Assembly (NCBI GenBank): GCA_041918175.1
Contig: JAYRWE010000120.1
Coordinates: 6,248 to 70,247, forward strand
DNA: 64,000 bases
Origin: JABWAN01 sp041918175
Lineage (GTDB): Bacteria > Zhuqueibacterota > Zhuqueibacteria > Zhuqueibacterales > Zhuqueibacteraceae
Direction of reading: 5' to 3'
A program made the position numbers and the translations under genes. Each line of letters begins with the position of its first letter. The stretch's first letter is position 1. The notes beneath the pieces are model-generated. The model worked only from the letters and a program-made list of their open reading frames with translations. It was not told the origin of the DNA and made no database searches. Positions 52,821 through 61,208 of the stretch are shown in pieces.

Positions 52821-55241
52821 ATGTTCAAAAACTATCTCAAAATCGCGCTGCGCAATTTGCTGAAGTACAAAGGCTATTCGCTGATCAACATTTTCGGCCT
52901 TGCGGTCGGCATGGCGAGTTGCATTTTGATTTTGCTCTACGTGCATGATGAGCTGAGTTACGATCAGCATCACGAGAAAGCCGATCAGATTTATCGCGTC
53001 ACGCGCGAGTGGTTCAACTCCGACGGCTCGCCGAGTTTGCACCTCGGCCACGTCGCGCCGCCCATCGGGCCGCTGCTCAAAAACGATTTCCCGGATATTC
53101 TGCAAATGGTGCGCATTGCCGACGGCAACGAGCCGCTGCTGCGTTATCAGGACAAAGTTTTTCAGGAAGAACGTTTTTATTTTGCCGATCCGAATATTTT
53201 TGAAACCTTCACGCTGCCGCTGCTCCAGGGCGATCCCAAACATGCGCTCGCCGATCCCAATAGCGTCGTGCTCACGCCGGCGATGGCCCAAAAATATTTC
53301 GGCGAGGAAGAGCCGCTCGGCAAAGTGCTCAATTTCGGCAATCAAGTCGATCTCAAAGTCACGGGCGTGATGCAGGAGACGCCGGCGGCCTCGCATGTGC
53401 ATTTCGACTTTCTCGGCTCGATGAAATTGCCGGAGCAAATTTTCGGCGAGCAAGAATTTAAAAACTGGGGCAGCAACAACTACGCGACCTATCTGCTCTT
53501 TCCGCCAAACTATCCCACGGCAACTTTCACGCAAGCCGTTCCCGCGTTCATCGGCCGCCATCATCCCGACGGCGAAAACGCGATTCCGAACACGACGCTG
53601 CATTTGCAACGCTTGACCGACATTCATCTGCACTCGCAGCTTGATTCCGAGCTGGAAGCGAACGGCAACATCGTTTACGTTTATATCTTCTCCGCCATCG
53701 CGTTTTTTCTGCTGCTCATCGCGTGCATCAACTTCATGAATCTCGCCACGGCGCGTTCCGCCAATCGCGCGCGCGAAGTCGGCTTGCGCAAAGTCGTCGG
53801 CGCGGAGCGGCAGCAGTTGATCAAACAATTTCTCGGCGAGACCATTGTGCTCGCGTTCATCGCGCTGCTGCTCGCCGTGGTTTTCGTCGAATTGGCGCTG
53901 CCGAAATTCAATGCGTTCGCCGGCAAAGAATTGGCGCTGCGTTCGCAAAGCGCGCTCTTCATCTTCGGTAGCTTGCTCGGCGTCGCGTTGTTTGTCGGCG
54001 TTGTGGCCGGCAGTTATCCCGCTTTCTTCCTTTCGCATTTTCAGCCCGTCGCGGTTTTAAAAGGCCAAAAAATCGGCTCGACCAAATCGCGCTTTCGCAG
54101 CACGCTCGTCGTGTTTCAATTTGCGATCTCGATTATTCTCATCGTCGGCATGGGCGTGGTTTATAATCAGCTCGAATATTGCCGCACGAAAAATCTCGGC
54201 TTGAACCGCGAGCATATCGTTGTGCTACCGGTTAATTCCGGCGAGGAGATTGCGCGGCGCTATCCCGACCTGCGCAATCAACTTTTGCAGCATCCGAAAA
54301 TTGCCGGCGTCGCCGCCTCGAAGCGCGTGCCTTCGGGACGGTTGCTCGATTCTTCCGGCGGCAAATTGCTCGACGGCGAAAAGAGCACGCCGCTCGAATT
54401 TCGCATTGCCAACGTGCGCGTCGATCACAATTTCATTCCGACGTACGCCATGCAAATGGCCGCGGGCCGAAATTTCTCCGTGGAATTTCCGACCGACTCT
54501 ATGCAAGCATTCATTCTCAATGAAACCGCGGTGAAAAAAATCGGCTGGGAATCGCCGGATGCTGCGGTGGACAAGCCCTTCGAATATGGCAATCGCCGCG
54601 GCCGCATCATCGGCGTGGTGAAAGACTTCAACTATGAATCGCTGCACCAGCCGATCACGCCGATCGTGATGCTCATCGCCCCGCAAAATTTCAACAGCGT
54701 TTCGGTGAAAATCCGCGCCGACCGCCCCGAAGACATTGCCGCGACGCTGGATTTTCTCAAACAAAAATGGCAGGAGTATCGCCCGAATTTTCCGTTCCAA
54801 TATTCTTTCCTCGATGAACGCTATGAGCGGCTTTATCAAAGCGAGCATCGCCTCGGCCAGATTTTCGGCACGTTCTCGCTGCTCGCAGTTTTCATTGCGT
54901 GCCTCGGCCTGTTTGGACTCGCTTCATACACCGCGGAGCAACGCACGAAAGAGATCGGCATCCGCAAAGTGCTCGGCGCCTCGGTGGGCAATATCGTTCT
55001 GTTATTGTCCAAAGATTTCACGCGGCTGGTGATCGTTGCCACGCTCGTGTCCTGGCCGATTGCCTATTACGCGATGAACCGCTGGCTGCAAGAGTTTGCG
55101 TATCGCATCAATCTCAACGAACAAAGCGGCACGTTCATTCTCGCCGCGGTGCTGGCGCTCGCGATTGCGTTACTCACGGTGAGTTTTCAGTCGATTAAGG
55201 CCGCGGTGAGTAATCCGATGAAGTCGTTGCGATACGAATAA
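52821..55241 (+). CDS. Permease P15: duplicated FtsX/MacB-type ABC permease
   Basis: 806 aa with a strong AAGGAGAAATC leader. Loop 1 RAREVGLRKVVGA, loop 2 RTKEIGIRKVLGA, PCD2 VVKDFNYESLHQPITPIV. The tail is NPMKSLRYE, the most altered of the main group. Its start (HHEKADQIYRV) and ATARSANRAREV after span 2 are closest to P4. It directly follows the hairpin that separates it from the four-helix-bundle gene. Confidence 0.92.
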   Translation: MFKNYLKIALRNLLKYKGYSLINIFGLAVGMASCILILLYVHDELSYDQHHEKADQIYRVTREWFNSDGSPSLHLGHVAPPIGPLLKNDFPDILQMVRIADGNEPLLRYQDKVFQEERFYFADPNIFETFTLPLLQGDPKHALADPNSVVLTPAMAQKYFGEEEPLGKVLNFGNQVDLKVTGVMQETPAASHVHFDFLGSMKLPEQIFGEQEFKNWGSNNYATYLLFPPNYPTATFTQAVPAFIGRHHPDGENAIPNTTLHLQRLTDIHLHSQLDSELEANGNIVYVYIFSAIAFFLLLIACINFMNLATARSANRAREVGLRKVVGAERQQLIKQFLGETIVLAFIALLLAVVFVELALPKFNAFAGKELALRSQSALFIFGSLLGVALFVGVVAGSYPAFFLSHFQPVAVLKGQKIGSTKSRFRSTLVVFQFAISIILIVGMGVVYNQLEYCRTKNLGLNREHIVVLPVNSGEEIARRYPDLRNQLLQHPKIAGVAASKRVPSGRLLDSSGGKLLDGEKSTPLEFRIANVRVDHNFIPTYAMQMAAGRNFSVEFPTDSMQAFILNETAVKKIGWESPDAAVDKPFEYGNRRGRIIGVVKDFNYESLHQPITPIVMLIAPQNFNSVSVKIRADRPEDIAATLDFLKQKWQEYRPNFPFQYSFLDERYERLYQSEHRLGQIFGTFSLLAVFIACLGLFGLASYTAEQRTKEIGIRKVLGASVGNIVLLLSKDFTRLVIVATLVSWPIAYYAMNRWLQEFAYRINLNEQSGTFILAAVLALAIALLTVSFQSIKAAVSNPMKSLRYE

Positions 55242-55295
55242 GGCAAAGAGCCAAAGTTGAGAAGAGAATAACGAGCCAAGCAACCAGGAACCAGC
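55242..55295 (+). repeat. Spacer of type A
   Basis: Between P15 and P16: GGCAAAGAGCCAAAG, AACGAGCCAAGC AACCAGG AACCAGC ATG; AGGAA lies about 8 nt before the start. Confidence 0.62.
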
Positions 55296-57707
55296 ATGTT
55301 CAAAAACTATCTCAAAATCGCGCTACGCAATTTGCTCAAACACAAAACCTACTCGTTGATCAACATCGCCGGATTGGCGGTGGGATTGGCGTGCTGCCTG
55401 CTCATCAGTTTGTACGTCAAAGATGAATTGAGTTATGATCGCTATCACGCCAAAGCGGAGCGCATTTTCAAAGTCGTGACCGACAGCCGGCGGCCCGAGA
55501 AAGAGTCGAAGTTTGCGCTTACGCCCGCGCCGCTGGCGGAAGCGTTGGTGCGCGATTTTCCGGAGGTTGAAACCACGACGCGACTGTTTACTTTTTTTGG
55601 CGAAGGCCTTGTCGCGTATGGCGAAAAACGGTTTACCGAATCGCGCATTTACTTTGGCGATTCGACCTTCTTCGAGGTGTTCAGCATCCCGTTGCTGGCC
55701 GGAGATGCAAGAACCGCGTTGGCGCGAGGGAACGCGGTCGTGCTCGCGCAAAACGTGGCGCGCAAATATTTCGGCGAGGAGGATCCGCTCGGAAAAACTT
55801 TGTCGATTAACAACGGCTTCGACGTGCAAATCACCGGCGTGATGGCCGAGGTTCCCGCGAACACACATTTCCATTGCGACTTTGTGTTGTCAATGACTGC
55901 GATGCGCTTCAGCCGCAATCCGAGCTTTATCACCAACAACAATTTTCACACGTACGCGGTGCTGCGTCCGAATGCCTCACCGCAAGCATTGGAAGCGAAA
56001 TTTCCGGAGGCCATCAAAAAATATGCGGCGGCGCAAGTGGCCGAGCGGTTTGGACAAACCTTCGAAGCGTACACCGCCGCGGGCAATGAAACGAAATGGA
56101 CACTCGTGCCCATCACCGACATTCATCTGCGCTCGAACCGTGAATATGAAATCGAGGCCAATGGCAGCATCACTACGGTTTATTTGTTCGCTTCGATTGC
56201 GGCCATTGTGCTGCTGATCGCGTGCATCAATTTCATGAACCTCGCGACGGCGCGCTCCGCCAGCCGTGCGAAAGAGATCGGCGTGCGCAAAGTCATCGGC
56301 TCGAATCGCCTGCAACTGCTCCGGCAATTTTTGACGGAATCGCTGCTGTTGAGTTTTCTCGCCCTGCTCATCGCGCTCGTGTTGGTTGAACTTTTCCTGC
56401 CGACTTTCAATCAACTTGCCGGAAAACAAATCGAAACTTCGTTCTTTGCGAATGCCGTTTCAATCGCGACTTTATTGGTCGTGACGCTGTTGGTCGGCCT
56501 GCTCGCCGGAAGTTATCCCGCGTTTGTGCTCTCCGCGATGCGCCCCGCGCTGGTGTTGAAAAGCGGCTCGCCCACCAACCCCAGCGGCGCGTGGATTCGT
56601 CGCGGCCTCGTGGTGTTTCAATTTGCCATCTCGGTCGCGCTCATTGCCGGAACGTTTATCGTTCACAAGCAGCTTGGTTTTGTTTTGAATCGTTCGCTCG
56701 GATTTGACAAAGAGCAAGTGCTGGTGATCAAGCGCGCTTCGGCATTGGGGCAGCAGCGCGAAGCTTTCAAACAAAAGCTGCTGCAAAATTCTAGCGTCGC
56801 CAACGCGTCAACTTCAACGACGCTGCCGGGCAAGCTTTATGGCCGCAGCACGTATCGCGCGCTGGACGCGCCCGCGGAAAATTCGTATGCGATGCACGAA
56901 ATGGACGTCGATGAAAATTTCCTGCCGACGCTGGCGATCACCTTAAACACCGGCAGAAATTTTTCGCGCGAATTTGCAACCGATACCTCGGCGGTGATTT
57001 TGAATGAAGCTGCGGCAAAGCTGTTCGGCTGGAATGAGCCGCTCGGCCAATTTCTCACGCAGCCCGGCGATTCGCTGTGGCGCGCCAACGTTATCGGCGT
57101 GGTGCAAGATTTCCACTTTGAATCGTTGCACAAACAGATTCAACCTTTGGTGATTTTGTATCAACCGAATGTTCAATATTTGTCGATCCGCGTGCGTCCG
57201 GAAAACCTCACCGCCACCGTGCAAGCCGTTGCAACGCTGTGGCACGAATTTGCGCCGCAACAGCCGTTCGAATTTTCTTTTCTCGATCAGGATTTCGACG
57301 CGCAATATCGCGCCGAAGAGCGCACCGGCAAAATCTTTGGCATCTTCTCAGTGCTCGCGATTTTCATTGCCTGCCTCGGCCAATTCGGCCTCGCTTCGTT
57401 CACGATTCAAAAACGCACCAAAGAAATCGGCGTGCGCAAAGTCCTCGGCGCCTCGGCCACGAGCATCGTCAGTTTGCTCTCAAAAGAATTTGTCAAGCTC
57501 GTGGTAATCGCCATGCTTATCGCCTCGCCGCTGGCTTACTACATTATGAACCGCTGGCTGCAAGACTTCGCGTATCGTATCGACATCGGCGTGATGACAT
57601 TTATTTTAGCCGGAAGCGTCGCGCTCGTGATCGCGCTGCTCACAGTAAGTTTTCAATCGCTAAAAGCCGCGCTGGCGAATCCGGTCGAAGCATTGCGATA
57701 CGAATAA
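55296..57707 (+). CDS. Permease P16: duplicated FtsX/MacB-type ABC permease
   Basis: 803 aa. Loop 1 RAKEIGVRKVIGS, loop 2 KRTKEIGVRKVLGA preceded by GQFGLASFTIQ (Gln where all others have Leu/Ile-Phe), PCD2 VVQDFHFESLHKQIQPLV, end NPVEALRYE. PCD1 KYFGEEDPLGKTL. Start at the FKNYLKIALRNL consensus, with the first 36 nt almost identical to those of P15. Confidence 0.92.
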   Translation: MFKNYLKIALRNLLKHKTYSLINIAGLAVGLACCLLISLYVKDELSYDRYHAKAERIFKVVTDSRRPEKESKFALTPAPLAEALVRDFPEVETTTRLFTFFGEGLVAYGEKRFTESRIYFGDSTFFEVFSIPLLAGDARTALARGNAVVLAQNVARKYFGEEDPLGKTLSINNGFDVQITGVMAEVPANTHFHCDFVLSMTAMRFSRNPSFITNNNFHTYAVLRPNASPQALEAKFPEAIKKYAAAQVAERFGQTFEAYTAAGNETKWTLVPITDIHLRSNREYEIEANGSITTVYLFASIAAIVLLIACINFMNLATARSASRAKEIGVRKVIGSNRLQLLRQFLTESLLLSFLALLIALVLVELFLPTFNQLAGKQIETSFFANAVSIATLLVVTLLVGLLAGSYPAFVLSAMRPALVLKSGSPTNPSGAWIRRGLVVFQFAISVALIAGTFIVHKQLGFVLNRSLGFDKEQVLVIKRASALGQQREAFKQKLLQNSSVANASTSTTLPGKLYGRSTYRALDAPAENSYAMHEMDVDENFLPTLAITLNTGRNFSREFATDTSAVILNEAAAKLFGWNEPLGQFLTQPGDSLWRANVIGVVQDFHFESLHKQIQPLVILYQPNVQYLSIRVRPENLTATVQAVATLWHEFAPQQPFEFSFLDQDFDAQYRAEERTGKIFGIFSVLAIFIACLGQFGLASFTIQKRTKEIGVRKVLGASATSIVSLLSKEFVKLVVIAMLIASPLAYYIMNRWLQDFAYRIDIGVMTFILAGSVALVIALLTVSFQSLKAALANPVEALRYE

Positions 57708-57771
57708 AGCAAGGAGCCCAAAAGGACAAAAAGGGATAAGGAGCCAGCAACCAAGAACAAGGAACTAGATC
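57708..57771 (+). repeat. Spacer of type A
   Basis: Between P16 and P17: AGCAAGGAGCCCAAAAGG, AAAAAGGGATAAGGAGCC, AGCAACCAAGAACAAGGAAC, then TAGATC ATG. AAGGAA lies 9 nt before the start. Confidence 0.6.
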
Positions 57772-60168
57772 ATGTTCAAAAACTATGTCAAAATCGCGTT
57801 GCGAAATTTACTGAAGAACAAAGCTTACTCTTTTATCAACATCATCGGGCTTGCCGTGGGCATGGCGTGTTGCCTGCTGATTCTTTTCTACGTTTATGAT
57901 GAGCTGAGTTATGATCGCCATCATCAAAACGCCGAACGCATTTATCGCGTGACCGCAGACTATGTCCAAAACGGAAAACACTGGGCGTGCATCGGGCCGC
58001 CGGTCGGTCCGGCGCTGCAAACGGCAATACCTGAAATCGCGCAAGTGGCTCGAATAAAATTTTTCGAGGGCAGCAAGCCGGTTTTTCGTTATGAAGAAAA
58101 ACAGTTTGAAGAGCGCGACGTGCTTTACGCGGATTCAACACTATTGCAGGTTTTCTCACTGCCGCTGCTGCGAGGCAATCCGGCCACGGCTTTGCGTGCG
58201 CCGCGTTCGCTCGTGCTCACGCAGCGTATGGCGCGAAAATATTTCGGCAACGACGATCCAATCGGACGCGTGCTCACCGTTGACGGCGAGTGGCCCATCA
58301 CGGTGACCGGCGTGCTGCACGATCTTTCTCCGCGCACGCATATGCGGTTTGATTTTTTGATTTCCATATCCACGTTTTATTCGCACGCCGGTGATTGGGT
58401 TGATAGAGCCAAGACCTGGGCGGGTTTTCATACTTACATCTTATTGCGAGAAACCTCTTCCGCTGCGCTGGTCGAGCAAAAGCTTCCCGCGTTCGTGTCG
58501 AGTTTTTATGCCGATCAATTCGAAAAACCCGCGGCGGAAGTTCTGAACCTGCGCTTGCAACCGCTCACCGCTATTCATCTGCACTCGAAGCTCGAAAAAG
58601 AGCTTGGCCCCAACAGCGACATCGCTTACGTCTATATTTTTTCCGCCATCGCTATTTTGGTTTTGCTGATCGCCTGCATCAATTTCATCAACCTTGCCAC
58701 CGCGCAATTCACCAAACGCTTGCGCGAAGTGGGCATCCGCAAAGTCATCGGCGCGCAGCGGGCGCAACTGGCGAAACAGTTTCTCGGCGAAACATTGGTC
58801 ACCACGGTTTTCGCGCTATTGCTCGCTTTGCTGTTGATTGAATTGTGCGCGCCGGTGTTTCAAAATCTCACCGGCAAAACACTTTCTTGGAATGAATTCA
58901 ATCTTGCGGTTTTGGCCGCGAGCATCGGCGCGTGTGTGTTGTTGACGGGCCTGCTCTCCGGCGGTTATCCGGCGTTTTACATTTCGCGCTTCCGCCCGAT
59001 TCAAGCGTTGCAAGGGCTGGTCGCCCGAACGGCGCACACGGCCCTTTTGCGCAAAGGCTTGGTGATTTTTCAATTCGCGATTTCCATTTTCCTGATCATC
59101 GGCGCGGTGATCATCCAGCAGCAGTTGGAATATTTTCGCGACAAACAACTGGGGTTCGATAAAGAAATGGTGGTGCGCGTGCCGCTGCGCGGCGAGACGC
59201 AGCAAGCCGTGGTGAAAGCGCTCGAAGCGTTCAAGCAGACGCTTCGACAACATGCAGCGATCATCAGCGTCGGCGCAGGTTCCGAAGCACCCGGTGAGCG
59301 CTTCAGTTTGGAAACGATTCAGCGCGACGATCGCAAGCAAGAGCCTGGCACGCAAATGCGCATTTTGTGGGGCGTCGATCAGGATTATTTGCCGGCGCTC
59401 GGCGTCAAGCTCGCGCAGGGACGAAATTTTTCTAACGCGTTTGCTGCGGATTCGATGGCGTTTATTCTGAACGAGGCCGCGGTGCGCGAGCTGGATTTGC
59501 AAGAGCCTGTGGGCGCCGTGCTGCGCTGGAATAATTATGTCGGCGCGGTCGTCGGCGTCACCGAGAATTTTCATTTCGCTTCGTTGCATCACAAAATCGA
59601 TCCGCTCATTATTCCGCACCGGCCGCGACAAACCGATCAGCTTTTTGTGCGCGTGCAGCCCGGACAAATCAGCGCGGCGCTCGCGGCGATTCGCGCCGAG
59701 TTGGACCGTCTCGCGCCTCATCAACTTTTTCAATATTCGTTTTTGAGCGATGATTTCAACCAACTCTATCGTGGCGAAGACAAGCTCGGCGAAGTGGTGC
59801 GCTATTTCACCGGCATCGCGATTGTGGTTGCCTGCCTCGGCCTGTTCGGTTTGGCGGCCTTTGCCGCGGAGCAGCGCACCAAAGAAATCGGCATTCGCAA
59901 AGTGTTGGGCGCTTCGATAACCGGCGTCGTAGCGTTGCTATCGCGCGATTATCTGCGGCTCGTTGCGCTTGCCAATGTCGTCGCATGGCCGGCAGCGTAT
60001 TTCGCAATGAACAAATGGCTGGAAGATTTTGCTTATCGCATCGAGATCGGCTGGTGGGTGTTCGCCATGGCCGGCGTGTTGGCGCTGCTCATCGCGCTGC
60101 TCACGGTGAGCATGCAAGCCATCAAAGCGGCGCTGGCCAATCCGGTGGAGGCGCTGCGGTACGAATGA
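57772..60168 (+). CDS. Permease P17: duplicated FtsX/MacB-type ABC permease
   Basis: 798 aa. NFINLATAQFTKRLREV after span 2 (Ala-Gln instead of Ala-Arg, shared only with P1 and P18), loop 1 RLREVGIRKVIGA, loop 2 RTKEIGIRKVLGA, PCD2 VTENFHFASLHHKIDPLI, end NPVEALRYE. After it the array is again interrupted, for about 1 kb, before the last member P18. Confidence 0.92.
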   Translation: MFKNYVKIALRNLLKNKAYSFINIIGLAVGMACCLLILFYVYDELSYDRHHQNAERIYRVTADYVQNGKHWACIGPPVGPALQTAIPEIAQVARIKFFEGSKPVFRYEEKQFEERDVLYADSTLLQVFSLPLLRGNPATALRAPRSLVLTQRMARKYFGNDDPIGRVLTVDGEWPITVTGVLHDLSPRTHMRFDFLISISTFYSHAGDWVDRAKTWAGFHTYILLRETSSAALVEQKLPAFVSSFYADQFEKPAAEVLNLRLQPLTAIHLHSKLEKELGPNSDIAYVYIFSAIAILVLLIACINFINLATAQFTKRLREVGIRKVIGAQRAQLAKQFLGETLVTTVFALLLALLLIELCAPVFQNLTGKTLSWNEFNLAVLAASIGACVLLTGLLSGGYPAFYISRFRPIQALQGLVARTAHTALLRKGLVIFQFAISIFLIIGAVIIQQQLEYFRDKQLGFDKEMVVRVPLRGETQQAVVKALEAFKQTLRQHAAIISVGAGSEAPGERFSLETIQRDDRKQEPGTQMRILWGVDQDYLPALGVKLAQGRNFSNAFAADSMAFILNEAAVRELDLQEPVGAVLRWNNYVGAVVGVTENFHFASLHHKIDPLIIPHRPRQTDQLFVRVQPGQISAALAAIRAELDRLAPHQLFQYSFLSDDFNQLYRGEDKLGEVVRYFTGIAIVVACLGLFGLAAFAAEQRTKEIGIRKVLGASITGVVALLSRDYLRLVALANVVAWPAAYFAMNKWLEDFAYRIEIGWWVFAMAGVLALLIALLTVSMQAIKAALANPVEALRYE

Positions 60169-60177
60169 GCAGAGGGT

Positions 60178-60261
60178 AGTTTCAAATTTCAAAGGTTGGA
60201 TATTGCCGGTAGGCTTGAGCAAAACAGGCGCAGAATGATTTGTTCGGCCATGAAGGTATAG
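60178..60261 (+). pseudogene. Probable remnant of a second four-helix-bundle gene
   Basis: Read in frame this gives SFKFQRLDIAGRLEQNRRR then stop 9 codons later. FKFQRLDI and IAGRLEQ match FRFQGLEI and IADRLEQ of the intact four-helix-bundle gene at 52327, with the 18 residues in between deleted. Part of a type B word (GCAGAGGG) precedes it. The match is short, so this is tentative. Confidence 0.4.
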
Positions 60262-60323
60262 AAGGGATTAGACGGATAGTCTAATCCCCAGCCAGGCATA
60301 AACAATCACTAACCAGGTGGCTC

Positions 60324-60821
60324 ATGACTAATCCGGCTTTCCCCTTCGGTAAAGCAATCATCCTTGGGCTTGGTGCAACTCTCACTTTTGATCTTTGGGC
60401 GTTGTTTCTCAAACAGGCTTTTAAGATTACTCCATCCAACATCTGTCTCATCGGGCGCTGGCTTCGATACATGCCAGAAGGAACCTTTAAGCATTCCAAT
60501 ATTGCATCTGCTCCACAGAAGAGCGCAGAATGCACGGTAGGATGGATCGCGCACTACACAATAGGCGTCGCGTTTGCAGTCACTTTCGTTGCATTAGTAG
60601 GCAACAATTGGCTTGAGCATCCGACATTGATTTCCGCAATTGCTTTCGGAGTCGTCACGGTTCTAGCACCACTCTTCATCATGCAGCCTTTATTCGGATT
60701 CGCCGCATCAAAGACGTCAAATCCTGCACAGGCAAGAGTTCGTAGTCTAATGAATCATACTGCGTTTGGCGTAGGTCTTTACCTTTTTGCATTGTTGGTC
60801 AACCGGTTGTTACTGCTCTAA
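60324..60821 (+). CDS. DUF2938-like small membrane protein
   Basis: A 165-aa protein with four hydrophobic spans (about 9-29, 73-93, 101-123, 145-165). GLGATLTFDLWALFLK, the WIAHYTIGVAFA segment (74-85) and PLFIMQPLFGFAASKT (116-131) are typical of DUF2938 proteins, inner-membrane proteins of unknown function. A GGTGG sits 6 nt before ATG. Base composition is more AT-rich than the permeases, suggesting separate origin. It lies inside the interruption between P17 and P18. Confidence 0.7.
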   Translation: MTNPAFPFGKAIILGLGATLTFDLWALFLKQAFKITPSNICLIGRWLRYMPEGTFKHSNIASAPQKSAECTVGWIAHYTIGVAFAVTFVALVGNNWLEHPTLISAIAFGVVTVLAPLFIMQPLFGFAASKTSNPAQARVRSLMNHTAFGVGLYLFALLVNRLLLL

Positions 60822-60876
60822 ACTCTCTGTCCTCGGCCAAACGAATCGCGAGAAATCGAGTCGTGTTGTTATCGCG

Positions 60877-61071
60877 CTAGACGCTCCGTCGCTTGCGAGG
60901 AGTGTTTACGAGCAACGGCAAATATTCGTGCAGACGGCCGGCGAGAAAATAGGGGAGGTTCATGAGGCGATAGGCTTTGCCCTCGGGCGTTTTGGCGGCA
61001 ACGATCTCGAATTGGCCTTCATAAAGCCGCACCGCGAAAGGATGCGGCGCCGCATTGACGAATTGATATAA
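60877..61071 (-). pseudogene. C-terminal remnant, possibly of an AAA ATPase
   Basis: On the minus strand, about 65 codons read LYQFVNAAPHPFAVRLYEGQ, FEIVAAKTPEGKAYRLMNLP, YFLAGRLHEYLPLL and stop. The 'fAvRlY.g.......kTp.Gk...LlnlPyyL...l.eYi' ending resembles the C-terminus of some bacterial AAA-type ATPases, but I cannot name the family with certainty. Upstream of residue LYQF the reading frame runs into the repeat-rich P18 leader and has no ribosome-binding site, so the rest of the gene is missing. Confidence 0.4.
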
Positions 61072-61088
61072 AGAGGCAGTGGTCGGTT

Positions 61089-61156
61089 TTTGTAACAAAG
61101 TCAACCCATTTTGTGGCAAAATTTGTATCAAAGTCAGCCCAATTGAATGATACAAA
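61089..61156. promoter_or_regulatory. Direct repeats with palindromic cores upstream of P18
   Basis: TTTGTAACAAAGTCAACCCA (61089-61108) and TTTGTATCAAAGTCAGCCCA (61122-61141) are 18 of 20 identical, 33 nt apart start to start; the first core TTTGTAACAAA is a perfect palindrome. A third, inverted TGATACAAA lies at 61148-61156. This looks like a cluster of binding sites, about 50-120 nt before the P18 start, but could also be decayed repeat. Confidence 0.4.
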
Positions 61157-61182
61157 ATCTTTCGCTTGGACAAACCTCGAAC

Positions 61183-61203
61183 CTCGGACAAAAGACCTCG
61201 GAC
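61183..61203 (+). repeat. Type C word CTCGGACAAAAGAC, copy 2
   Basis: Matches the copy at 26259-26279 in 20 of 21 positions and sits at the same place, 5 nt before the ATG of P18. Confidence 0.65.
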
Positions 61204-61208
61204 AATCC

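Noticed and set aside
60787..61071. Plus-strand open frame overlapping the ATPase-like remnant
   Set aside because: The minus-strand reading gives the more protein-like sequence (FAVRLYEG, NLPYFLAG); the plus frame shows no motif.
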